A model generated the notes under the pieces. The model made no database searches. It saw only the letters and a program-made list of their open reading frames with translations, and was not told where the DNA came from. 64,000 nt of DNA from Robiginitomaculum_A sp036478535. Lineage in GTDB: Bacteria; Pseudomonadota; Alphaproteobacteria; Caulobacterales; Maricaulaceae. The stretch's first letter is position 1; each line of letters begins with the position of its first letter. This document shows, one piece after another, positions 35,053 through 43,749 of this stretch. The stretch spans positions 744,001 through 808,000 of the forward strand of contig OZ245059.1 of assembly GCA_965224735.1 (NCBI GenBank). Direction: 5' to 3'. A program made the translations under genes and the position numbers.

Positions 35053-35856
35053 ATGGCTCTTTTGTCAGTTAATGAAAAACCGCCTTTTTTAGCGGAAAAT
35101 CTAACAGGTGTCGCACCCCTGATTTTGGTATGTGAGCATGCCTGTATGGATATTCCTATAGCTTTGAATGATTTAGGTTTGTCCTCGTCTGAATTAACTA
35201 GCCATATTTCATGGGATCCGGGGGCATATAAAGTCGCTAAATTTTTATCCGACGCACTCGACGCTCCGTTGATAAGCGCCAACTATTCCCGGCTTGTATA
35301 TGATTGCAATCGCCCTCCATTTGCGCAAAATGCCATTCCTACAGAGAGTGCCAAATGCGTAATTCCTGGGAATTTGGAACTTACCAGAGAGGACCATTTT
35401 GACAGAGTACAAGAAATTTATCGGCCCTTTGAATATGCGGTTCGCAGTGTGGTTGACAGTATTGCTGACCGGAGAGATGATCTCGTAATTATCTCAATTC
35501 ATTCCTTTACACCTATATTCCTTGGTGCCCATCGTACAGTGGAGGTAGGAATACTACACGATGCGGATTCGCGCCTAGCCGACACCATGCTTCGATATAC
35601 AGTGGACAAGGCCGTAAAGGTTGCTAGAAATGCACCTTACGGTCCTAATGATGGTGTCATGCATACCCTCAAGCTTCATGCGCTGTCGCGCAATCTACCT
35701 AATGCGATGATCGAGGTTAAAAACGACCTATTGCGCACGCCTGAAGATGTCGAAAAAATGGGCGCCTTTTTAAAGGCAATGATAAAGCATGGGATAGCCG
35801 ACCTTCAAACTTTAGGAGGCGAAGAACAATGCCTAAGTTCATTATTTACCTCGTAA
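35053..35856 (+). CDS. N-formylglutamate amidohydrolase family enzyme
   Basis: 267 residues of the FGase (HutG-type) family: VCEHACMDIPIALNDLGL, SHISWDPGAYKVAKFL, SRLVYDCNRPP, IISIHSFTPIF, and NAMIEVKNDLLRT near the end, which hold the metal and carboxylate-binding residues. Family reaction: hydrolysis of an amide on glutamate. No histidine-utilisation gene (hutH, hutU, hutI) is near. In this operon a gamma-glutamyl amide made by the GS-like ligase is a more fitting substrate. The start directly follows the leader stop; the end overlaps dctQ by 28 bases. Confidence 0.88.
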   Translation: MALLSVNEKPPFLAENLTGVAPLILVCEHACMDIPIALNDLGLSSSELTSHISWDPGAYKVAKFLSDALDAPLISANYSRLVYDCNRPPFAQNAIPTESAKCVIPGNLELTREDHFDRVQEIYRPFEYAVRSVVDSIADRRDDLVIISIHSFTPIFLGAHRTVEVGILHDADSRLADTMLRYTVDKAVKVARNAPYGPNDGVMHTLKLHALSRNLPNAMIEVKNDLLRTPEDVEKMGAFLKAMIKHGIADLQTLGGEEQCLSSLFTS

Positions 35857-36374
35857 AATCCATAGACTGGGTGAATTATTACATTGGTCGCGTGGCCATG
35901 TTGCTTTTATTTGCTATGATCGCAGTTCTATTGTGGTCATCGTTTTCAAAGGCGTTTTTATCGCCTTCATTGTGGACGCTTGAAATGGCGCAGTTTCTAA
36001 TGATCGGATATTTTGTCTTAGGTGGACCTTATGCCATGCAAATGAGCAGCGATGTTAGGATGGATCTTTTTTACGATAGTTGGTCGGTGCGCACCAAAGC
36101 CTTCGTGGATTGCTTTACAGTTTTGGCGCTCATTCTTTATCTTGGAGTGCTTCTTTATGGCGGTATTGCGAGTGCGCAATATGCTCTGAAATACAATGAA
36201 ACCAGTGCGACAGCCTGGCGCCCTAAAATGGCTCCCATAAAAATCATAACTTGCATCGCGATAGGGTTGATGTTGCTTCAGGCGCTTGCCTCACTTTTAA
36301 GAAACCTTGCGAGACTTCGCGGGGTAGAAATTAAAACTCCGGCTGAGCTCCATGGCCATACAGGCGAGGGTTAA
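35829..36374 (+). CDS. dctQ: TRAP transporter small membrane subunit
   Basis: 181 residues, four membrane helices, with the DctQ pattern WTLEMAQFLMIGYFVLGGPY and a conserved Trp/Glu pair in the second helix. It partners with the large permease downstream. AGGAGG lies 10 bases before the ATG, inside the 3' end of the amidohydrolase gene. Three bases separate it from dctM. Confidence 0.9.
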   Translation: MPKFIIYLVKSIDWVNYYIGRVAMLLLFAMIAVLLWSSFSKAFLSPSLWTLEMAQFLMIGYFVLGGPYAMQMSSDVRMDLFYDSWSVRTKAFVDCFTVLALILYLGVLLYGGIASAQYALKYNETSATAWRPKMAPIKIITCIAIGLMLLQALASLLRNLARLRGVEIKTPAELHGHTGEG

Positions 36375-36377
36375 ATA

Positions 36378-37700
36378 GTGTCATATGAATTAATCGCGAT
36401 ATTGATGTTTGCCTCGATGATGCTGTCGTTAATGACAGGTCAGCGAGTGTTTGCAGCTATTGGATCCGTGGCTGTTATCGCGGCACTGTTACTCTGGGGC
36501 GATGGTGGCGGCAATCTAGCATACTTCAGCCTCATGAAAGCCATGAAGTGGTACCCTCTGTTGACGCTCCCAATGTTTATTTTCATGGGTTATATTCTTT
36601 CCGAGTCCAAAATAGCTAATGATCTTTATCGCATGCTGCACGTATGGATGGGTTCACTCCACGGCGGCCTTGCCATTGGCACGATTATTCTTATGGTTCT
36701 GATTTCTGCCATGAACGGCCTTTCAGTCGCCGGCATGGCCATCGGGGCCACAATCGCGTTACCTGAGTTACTCGAACGTAACTATGACAAACGTATGGTA
36801 ACCGGAGTAATCCAAGCGGGTTCATCCCTCGGAATATTGGTGCCGCCTTCCGTCGTGCTGGTGCTTTACGCCATGATCGCCCGTCAACCCGTCGGAGAGC
36901 TATGGCTTGCTGGTATCGGCCCGGGTTTACTCATGGCCACATTATTTATCCTCTATATCGTTATTCGTTGTAAATTGCAGCCCGAGCTAGGCCCGCCTCT
37001 TCCAGAGGAAGAACGCAATGTGCCTAAGGCTGAGAAATACAGACTCTTGCTGGCGGGCTTACTGCCGATCATGATATTTGCTATTATGATGATTCCTTTT
37101 GTGCGTGGCTGGACGAGTCTTGTTGAAAGTTCTGCGATTGGTGCTCTTGCCGCTTTGGGTGCTGCGGCACTCAAAGGTAAACTAACTTTAAAAGTTCTTG
37201 AGGCCTCGACCCGTAAAACCCTCGGTATTACCTGCATGTTTATGTGGATTATCGTCGCTGCTTTGTGTTTTGGAGCAGTCTTTGACGGGCTCGGAGCTAT
37301 TAAGGCTATCGAGGGCTTCTTTCTTGAAGACCTTAATTTGAGCCCATGGCAGATTTTACTACTCATGCAGCTCTCATATATTATTCTGGGCATGTTCCTA
37401 GATGATACTGCGATGCTGGTTATCGTTGCGCCACTTTATGTGCCGCTGGTCGGTAGTCTAGGATTTGATCTTATCTGGTATGGTATTCTTTATACAATCA
37501 CTTGTCAGATTGCTTATATGACGCCGCCATTTGGATATAATTTGTTCCTAATGCGGGCCATGGCGCCGGACGTTGTGTCTCTAAAGGATATCTATATTTC
37601 GATCATACCCTTTGTCTTCATCATGATCATCGCGCTCGGATTAGTAACTGTATTTCCACAAATTGCACTTTGGCTACCAGAACAAGTCTACGGAAAATGA
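36378..37700 (+). CDS. dctM: TRAP transporter large permease subunit
   Basis: 440 residues, about twelve membrane helices, DctM family: YPLLTLPMFIFMGYILSES, AGSSLGILVPPSVVLVLYAM, and YMTPPFGYNLFLMRA. It uses the Na+ gradient for uptake of a small organic acid or similar solute bound by DctP. It starts at GTG 36378. Confidence 0.94.
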   Translation: MSYELIAILMFASMMLSLMTGQRVFAAIGSVAVIAALLLWGDGGGNLAYFSLMKAMKWYPLLTLPMFIFMGYILSESKIANDLYRMLHVWMGSLHGGLAIGTIILMVLISAMNGLSVAGMAIGATIALPELLERNYDKRMVTGVIQAGSSLGILVPPSVVLVLYAMIARQPVGELWLAGIGPGLLMATLFILYIVIRCKLQPELGPPLPEEERNVPKAEKYRLLLAGLLPIMIFAIMMIPFVRGWTSLVESSAIGALAALGAAALKGKLTLKVLEASTRKTLGITCMFMWIIVAALCFGAVFDGLGAIKAIEGFFLEDLNLSPWQILLLMQLSYIILGMFLDDTAMLVIVAPLYVPLVGSLGFDLIWYGILYTITCQIAYMTPPFGYNLFLMRAMAPDVVSLKDIYISIIPFVFIMIIALGLVTVFPQIALWLPEQVYGK

Positions 37701-37782
37701 TGGCCAATAAAAGCACGAGATCTCTACCAGAGAGACCGCCCGATGGTCGGGCACATAACCAAAACGTCCACAAAAAGGGAGG

Positions 37783-38862
37783 ATGAAAATGACAGATAGA
37801 AGAAAATTCATAACAACAGTGGGGGCTGCAGGGGTCGTTGGTATCGCAGCGGCCTGCTCCGATAACAGTCCGGGAACTTCCGAGATGGCGGCACCAGCCG
37901 TTCACACTAAGAAGAAAATCAAATGGCGTATGCAGACATACGCCGGCCCGGCCTTGGCTGAACACGTCATTAAGCCTGCCATCGACAGCTTTAATAAAAT
38001 TGCCGCCGATGACATGGAAATCGAATTGTATTTTGCTGACCAGCTTGTTCCTACAGGCGAGCTATTCCGCGCAATGCAAAACGGTACAATTGACGCCGTT
38101 CAGTCAGATGATGACTCAATGGCTTCACCGACCGAAGTTACTGTATTTGGTGGATATTTTCCATTCGCCTGCCGATACTCTCTCGATGTTCCAGTGTTGT
38201 TTAATCAATATGGCTTGGGCGAAATTTGGGAAGAAGAATACGCAAAAGTTGGCGTCAAATGGTTGTCAGCGGGCTCTTGGGATCCTTGTCACTTTGCGAC
38301 AAAAGAGCCTATCTACCGTTTGGCTGACCTTAAAGGCAAACGCGTCTTTACATTCCCAACAGCGGGCCGCTTTCTTGAGCAGTTCGGCGTTGTGCCAGTA
38401 ACACTACCTTGGGAAGACATTAACGTCGCACTTCAAACTGGCGAACTTGATGGAATTGCGTGGTCTGGTATTACAGAAGACTATACAGTTGGTTGGGCAG
38501 ATGCGACGAATTACTTCCTGACAAACAATATTTCTGGCGCTTGGGCCGGTTCATTTTACGCCAATATGGATAAGTATAATGAACTATCTGCTCATCTCAA
38601 GGAGCTCCTAAAAATCACAATGGACAGCTCACACTACTATCGTCAATGGTGGTATTGGGGCGGTGAAGCTGATCTGCGCGTGAATGGTCCGAAAATGAAA
38701 TTGACATCCATACCTGATAATGAGTGGGCGCAAGTTGAAAAAGCAGCTTATAAGTTTTGGGATGAGATTGCTGCAGAGTCACCAACAAAGGCAAAAGTTG
38801 TTAATATCATCAAGAAATATAGCCAAACTATGGAAAAGGCAGGTAAACCTTACCGCTACTAG
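37783..38862 (+). CDS. dctP: TRAP transporter substrate-binding protein
   Basis: 359 residues. The N-terminus has twin arginines and a lipobox (DRRKFITTVGAAGVVGIAAAC, lipid Cys about 25), so it is probably Tat-exported and anchored. The DctP fold follows, with DLKGKRVFTFPTAGRFLEQFG and LQTGELDGIAWSG, as in the subgroup of TakP-like receptors. The solute is unknown; the context points to an amino alcohol or its glutamyl derivative. Unusually it follows dctQM rather than leading them, and a strong hairpin follows it. Confidence 0.92.
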   Translation: MKMTDRRKFITTVGAAGVVGIAAACSDNSPGTSEMAAPAVHTKKKIKWRMQTYAGPALAEHVIKPAIDSFNKIAADDMEIELYFADQLVPTGELFRAMQNGTIDAVQSDDDSMASPTEVTVFGGYFPFACRYSLDVPVLFNQYGLGEIWEEEYAKVGVKWLSAGSWDPCHFATKEPIYRLADLKGKRVFTFPTAGRFLEQFGVVPVTLPWEDINVALQTGELDGIAWSGITEDYTVGWADATNYFLTNNISGAWAGSFYANMDKYNELSAHLKELLKITMDSSHYYRQWWYWGGEADLRVNGPKMKLTSIPDNEWAQVEKAAYKFWDEIAAESPTKAKVVNIIKKYSQTMEKAGKPYRY

Positions 38863-38880
38863 AATTGGCTTTATGACTTT

Positions 38881-38907
38881 GACGCGGGGTACTCCCCGCG
38901 TCGTTTT
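38881..38907 (+). terminator. Hairpin after dctP, probably partial terminator
   Basis: A perfect 9-base stem GACGCGGGG / CCCCGCGTC with loop TACT, followed by GTTTTG. It sits inside the operon between dctP and the ligase gene, so it may protect the dctP mRNA or reduce read-through. Confidence 0.75.
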
Positions 38908-38969
38908 GAGTTCGATTTCCATTTCCATCTGTAAAACATCATCTGAATAATTTAAAAATTAGGCCAAAT

Positions 38970-40346
38970 ATGCCCGGTAAACTAGATTTAAAAAAATTAC
39001 ACGCGCTCGCTAAAATCGGCGAAGTTGACACTGTACTGGCTGTACAGGTCGACATGCAGGGCCGCCTAATGGGTAAGAGGTTTCATGTAGATTTCTTTCT
39101 AAATAGCGCGTGCAACGGGACCCATGCCTGCAACTATTTGCTCGCAACTGATATAGAAATGTCACCGGTTCAAGGGTATAACTCCACAAGCTGGAAACAG
39201 GGTTATGGTGATTATGAAATGAAGCCCGATCTTGATACGCTGCGGGTCATTCCGTGGCTCCAACGTACAGCGCTGGTGATTTGCGACGTTTATATGCACA
39301 CAGCTGATCACAAATTAGTCGAAGTTCCTCATTCCCCTCGTGCAATTTTGAAGAAGCAATTAGCGCGACTTCAGAAAATGGGTATAACTCCGATGATGGC
39401 AACGGAACTTGAATTCCACATATTTAAAGATTCTTACGAAACTGCTCACAAAAAAAGTTATCGCGATCTAGATTTGATCAGTCACTATAACGAAGACTAT
39501 CATATTTTCCAAACAACCAAGGAAGAGAATATTATGCGGGCCATTCGAAATGGCCTTAACGGCGCGGATATTCCGGTAGAAAACTCAAAAGGCGAAGCCG
39601 ACCCAGGTCAAGCCGAAGTCAATGTTAAATATGCTGAATCACTTCTAACAGCCGATAGGCATTCGATCATGAAAAATGGCATCAAGGAAATCGCTTGGTT
39701 GAGCGATCAATCCGTCTGCTTTATGGCGAAATGGCATCAGGATGCTGCTGGTAACTCCAGCCATATTCATCAATCTATGGTCAATGAAAAAAATGAACCT
39801 CTTTTTTATGATAAAAACGCTCAATATGGATTCTCTGATCTTGGCAGAAATTACCTTTCTGGCCTGCTGCAATATACTGCCGATTTTACATTTTTTCTAG
39901 CCCCTAACATCAACTCTTATAAACGGTTCTCTGAAGGAACATTTGCGCCTACAAAAACTGTTTGGTCGGTTGATAACCGCACAGCCGGCTACCGGATTTG
40001 TGCCCCTGGTAACAAAAATGTTCGCATTGAATGCCGTATCGGCGGGGCCGATCTAAATCCATACCTCGCTATGGCGGCCTGTGTCGCTGCCGGAATTAAG
40101 GGCATGGAAGCCGAATATGACCTTCCTGAAGAATTTTCGGGCGATGCTTATAGCGCAGTGGGTGTGCAGAAAGTCCCTGCAACGCTACGCGATGCGACAG
40201 CGGCACTCGACAACTCTAAAATGCTGCGTGAAGCTTTCGGCACCGATGTCATTGATCACTATGTTCATGCGGCCCGTTGGGAGCAGAATTGTTACGATAA
40301 AAGCGTGACTGATTGGGAACGCGAAAGAGGCTTTGAAAGGTCCTAA
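38970..40346 (+). CDS. Glutamine-synthetase-like gamma-glutamyl-amine ligase
   Basis: 458 residues of the GS fold. Catalytic motifs are present: MATELEFHIF (metal Glu), GEADPGQAEVNVKY, KWHQDAAGNSSHIHQS (ATP/His), NSYKRFSEGTFAPTKTVW, and IECRIGGADLNPYLAMAA. The adenylylation Tyr loop of true glutamine synthetase is absent and the N-domain is divergent, as in PuuA, GlnT and GlnA4-type ligases that join glutamate to amines. In this operon it would activate an amine as its gamma-glutamyl amide. It is not ordinary nitrogen assimilation. Eight bases before the aldehyde dehydrogenase gene. Confidence 0.87.
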   Translation: MPGKLDLKKLHALAKIGEVDTVLAVQVDMQGRLMGKRFHVDFFLNSACNGTHACNYLLATDIEMSPVQGYNSTSWKQGYGDYEMKPDLDTLRVIPWLQRTALVICDVYMHTADHKLVEVPHSPRAILKKQLARLQKMGITPMMATELEFHIFKDSYETAHKKSYRDLDLISHYNEDYHIFQTTKEENIMRAIRNGLNGADIPVENSKGEADPGQAEVNVKYAESLLTADRHSIMKNGIKEIAWLSDQSVCFMAKWHQDAAGNSSHIHQSMVNEKNEPLFYDKNAQYGFSDLGRNYLSGLLQYTADFTFFLAPNINSYKRFSEGTFAPTKTVWSVDNRTAGYRICAPGNKNVRIECRIGGADLNPYLAMAACVAAGIKGMEAEYDLPEEFSGDAYSAVGVQKVPATLRDATAALDNSKMLREAFGTDVIDHYVHAARWEQNCYDKSVTDWERERGFERS

Positions 40347-40354
40347 GTAAAATT

Positions 40355-41734
40355 ATGTCTAGTTTAAAATGTATTTCACCCATAGACGGCTCAGTTTTCG
40401 CTGAGCGCAACGCATTTGATATTACAACTGCGCGGACCATTGTCGAGCAGTCAAAAGCGGCGCAAAAACCATGGCAGGCAACGTCACTTGATGACCGGAT
40501 TGCTTTAATCAAAAAAGGCCTATCAGCCCTTGAAGCCATGAACGATGAAATTGTTCCTGAACTTGCCCATATGATGGGCCGTCCTGTTCGTTACGGCGGT
40601 GAATTTGGTGGCGTTAAGGAACGCAGCTATGCCATGCTCAATATGGCTGCTGATGCCTTAAAGCCTGTGGTCGTTGAAGAAAGCGATAATTTTTCTCGCT
40701 ACATCACTCGCGAAGCTGTTGGTGTTGTGCTGGTTATCGCACCTTGGAATTATCCATATTTGACAGCTGTAAACACAATCGTTCCGGCTCTCGCGGCTGG
40801 CAATGCTGTTGTACTTAAACATTCAACTCAGACCTTGCTCGTAGGAGAGCGTATGGTTGAGGCTTTCAAATCCGCTGGTGTTCCAGAGGGCGTATTTTCT
40901 AACGTCTATCTTGATCACGCGACAACGGGTCAACTGATTAAAGACCGTAGCTTTGGCTTTATCAATTTCACCGGTTCTGTCGATGGCGGAAAAGCTATAG
41001 AAACAGGCGCAGCTGGTACATTTACAAATATCGGGCTCGAGCTTGGCGGTAAAGATCCGGGTTATGTCATGGCTGATGCCAATCTGGACGTGGCGGTAGA
41101 GACGCTCATTGATGGCGCTATGTTTAATTCCGGTCAGTGTTGTTGTAGTATCGAACGCATTTATGTTGACGAGTCGCTTTATGATGCGTTCGTTGAAAAG
41201 GCGACAGCGATTGTTACGGGCTATACGCTTGGCAATCCACTAGACCCTGAAACGACACTTGGCCCAATGGCCCATGAGCGTTTCGCCAAAGAAGTAAAAG
41301 CACAGCTCGCCGAAGCTTTAGCTGATGGTGCTAAAGGTACGGTTGATCCGTCGCTTTTTCCTGATCTTGGCCCGGCTTATGTTGCACCGCAAATTCTTGT
41401 GGATGTTGACCATACTATACGAGTCATGCGTGACGAAACTTTTGGTCCGCTTGTTGGCATTATGAAGGTCAAAAGTGAAGTCGAAGCTATTGAACTTATG
41501 AACGATAGTAACTTTGGTTTAACAGCTTCGATCTGGACGAGCAATCTGGAAAATGCTGCTCGCATTGGCGCTCAGCTAGAAACAGGGACGGTTTTCATGA
41601 ACCGTTGTGACTATGTCGATCCAGGTCTTTGCTGGACTGGCTGTAAAGACACTGGCCGTGGGGCAGCTCTCTCTTCGCTAGGTTATCAATCGGTAACGCG
41701 TCCGAAATCCTATCATTTGAAAAAAGTCGTCTAA
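40355..41734 (+). CDS. Aldehyde dehydrogenase, NAD(P)-dependent
   Basis: 459 residues, ALDH superfamily: VIAPWNYPYLTAVNTIVPAL, FTGSVDGGKAIE (cofactor), LELGGKDPGYV (general-base Glu), and FNSGQCCCSIERIYV with the nucleophilic Cys. The C-terminal RIGAQLETGTVFMNRCDYVDP is of the succinate-semialdehyde/aminoaldehyde-like class. Likely role: oxidising the glutamylated aldehyde to an acid. Its TAA overlaps the next ATG (TAATG). Confidence 0.92.
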   Translation: MSSLKCISPIDGSVFAERNAFDITTARTIVEQSKAAQKPWQATSLDDRIALIKKGLSALEAMNDEIVPELAHMMGRPVRYGGEFGGVKERSYAMLNMAADALKPVVVEESDNFSRYITREAVGVVLVIAPWNYPYLTAVNTIVPALAAGNAVVLKHSTQTLLVGERMVEAFKSAGVPEGVFSNVYLDHATTGQLIKDRSFGFINFTGSVDGGKAIETGAAGTFTNIGLELGGKDPGYVMADANLDVAVETLIDGAMFNSGQCCCSIERIYVDESLYDAFVEKATAIVTGYTLGNPLDPETTLGPMAHERFAKEVKAQLAEALADGAKGTVDPSLFPDLGPAYVAPQILVDVDHTIRVMRDETFGPLVGIMKVKSEVEAIELMNDSNFGLTASIWTSNLENAARIGAQLETGTVFMNRCDYVDPGLCWTGCKDTGRGAALSSLGYQSVTRPKSYHLKKVV

Positions 41735-42878
41735 TGACTCTTACTGCAAACTGGTCTTACCCGACCGCAATTCGTTTCGGGGCTGGACGTATCCAAGAAC
41801 TCGCCGCTGCTTGCGCCGATCTTGGTATTACAAAACCTCTTCTTGTCACTGACAAAGTTTTGGCAACTCTGCCAATTACACAAACCGCACTTGATGTGTT
41901 GGATGCTGCGTCTTTAGGGATCGCTACGTTTATCGACGTAGACGCCAATCCAACGGATATCAATCTTGATGCTGGCGTTACGGCATTTAATTCAGGCGGA
42001 CATGATGGCGTTATCGCATTTGGCGGTGGTTCTGCGCTTGATCTTGGCAAACTCGTAGCCTTCCAATCGGGTCAAACACGTCCGATTTGGGATTTTGAAG
42101 ATATTGGTGATTATTGGACACGCGCCGATACCGACGCCATTGTCCCAATAATCGCTGTGCCAACAACAGCGGGTACAGGTTCTGAAGTGGGACGTGCTGG
42201 CGTCATCACGAATTCAAAACTCACGTGAAGAAAATTATTTTTCATCCGAAAATTCTTCCGTCTATCGTTATTGCTGACCCAGAATTAACGGTCGGTATGC
42301 CAAATTTTATAACAGCTGGTACAGGTATTGACGCTTTTATTCATTGCCTAGAGGCCTATTCAAGTCCGTTTTATCATCCGATGAGCCAAGGCATTGCTCT
42401 TGAAGGCATGCGTTTGGTTAAAGACAACCTATTACGGGCTTTTACAGACGGGACAGATATCGAAGCCCGAGGCCATATGATGAGTGCTGCCGCCATGGGA
42501 GCCGTTGCTTTCCAAAAAGGTCTCGGCGCCGTTCATGCACTCGCTCATCCAATCGGCGCAGTTTACAACACGCATCACGGTACAACGAATGGTATTATCT
42601 TACCGACGGTGTTGACATTTAATCGGCCAGCTATCGAGAACCGGATCGTAAACCTAGCGAATTATCTTGATATTAAAGGCGGCTATCCGGGCTTCTATGA
42701 CTGGGTACTAAATTTGCGCTCTGATATAAAAATTCCAGAAAAACTACGCGAGCTTGGTGTCAAAGATGACCGTATTGATGAGATTGCGCTGATGGCAACT
42801 CAGGACCCGTCCGCTGGCGGGAATCCAATTGAGCTAACGCAAGCCGCAGCGGCACAATTATTGTACGCAACCATCTGA
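41734..42878 (+). pseudogene. Iron-containing alcohol dehydrogenase, broken by a one-base frameshift
   Basis: The first 164 codons hold GVIAFGGGSALDLGKLVAF and PTTAGTGSEVGRAGV (cofactor). The frame then ends at TGA 42226-42228. The +1 neighbour frame continues directly (VKKIIFHPKILPS, GIDAFIHCLEAY, HALAHPIGAVYNTHHG) with the metal-binding histidines. One missing A in the run AAAA at 42216-42219 explains the break: with AAAAA the reading is N-S-K-T-H-V-K-K. The whole would have about 381 residues, normal for the family. Role: oxidation of an alcohol to the aldehyde used by the preceding gene product. A sequencing error in the homopolymer is possible. Confidence 0.88.
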
Positions 42879-43132
42879 AGGAATAGTAATATCTCTAGGT
42901 CCTAGGCAATCCTTGATATTGCTTTTGCTCGCGATATGATAAACTCATCCGAAACTTCGTGGGCTTCGTCAAACTAGTGACTGTCCGTCTTCATATAAAA
43001 TGGCACAGATTTAAGTCTGTACTAAGAGAGAGTTTGCTCATCTATTGTGGATTGATATTAAGCTACGGCTTTGCGGTATTGAACCGCCCCGGGTTTGCCG
43101 GAGGCTCCTAATCTATAGTAGAAGGAGCCATT

Positions 43133-43478
43133 ATGAGCAATACGAGAAACACATTTACACTCGAAGTACGCGCGCGCTGTGTGGATGGTGTTGGAGCATG
43201 AGGACGAATATTCGTCCCGTTGGGCGGCAATTACATCAATTTCAACGAAGATTGGCTGTGTACCGCAGACCTTGAGCAGTTGGATTAAGCGCATGGAGGT
43301 TGATAGCGGTACGCGAGTTGGCGTTCCTACCGATGTCGCTGACAAGATGAAGGCACTGGAACGTGAGGTGCGGGAGCTTCGTCAAGCCAATGAGATACTA
43401 CGCAAAGCCTCTACGTATTTACGCACGAATGTGCCCACTACCCTTGGTTGGCGGTCTTGCTTGGTAATTTGCTCATAA
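43133..43478 (+). pseudogene. IS3-family OrfA remnant, frameshifted
   Basis: ATG 43133 with AAGGAG upstream opens SNTRNTFTLEVRAR. Then bases are missing in the CGCGCGC run, and the frame continues with MVLEHEDEYSSRWAAITSI, QTLSSWIKRME and REVRELRQANEILRKAS. The catalytic OrfB is absent. The upstream GAACCGCCCCGGGTTTGCC is typical of the terminal region of such elements. Confidence 0.8.
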
Positions 43479-43555
43479 TAGTCAGTCCTGTTTTTAAGAG
43501 CAAAGCCTGCCCTTGGGTACAAATCTACTGGAATGACACAGAATTTTAAACACTA

Positions 43556-43630
43556 TCATTGGCGGCGGGTTTTACGCTTGATGTCTTTAATAATGCGCTC
43601 CGAAGAACGCCCTGTATGTTTCTGTCTCAT
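43556..43630 (-). pseudogene. Second IS3-family OrfA remnant, first 24 codons
   Basis: It reads RQKHTGRSSERIIKDIKRK then a stop, the start of an OrfA belonging to the element whose repeats lie at 43000 and 43694. The rest was lost. Confidence 0.55.
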
Positions 43631-43749
43631 CATTTACTCCTAAGATGATGATGAACAAAAACTCTCTCTTAGTACAGATTTAAGTCTGTGCCATAGGCGC
43701 TGACGTCAGACAAAATTTTGAACAGTCTCTTAACAATATTGAGTATAAT

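Larger units (their letters stand above)
43000..43694. mobile_element. Decayed IS3-type element with 35-base inverted repeats, carrying another IS3 fragment
   Basis: Left end 43000-43035 and right end 43659-43694 are inverted copies (TGGCACAGATTTAAGTCTGT then ACTAAGAGAGAGTTT) with two mismatches; each contains its own small palindrome CAGATTTAAGTCTG. Inside lie two unrelated OrfA remnants on opposite strands, so one IS inserted in another and both were then cut down. Confidence 0.75.

Noticed and set aside
35053..35856. HutG of a histidine-degradation operon
   Set aside because: No hutH, hutU, hutI or hutF is nearby; the neighbours are a ligase, dehydrogenases and a TRAP system.
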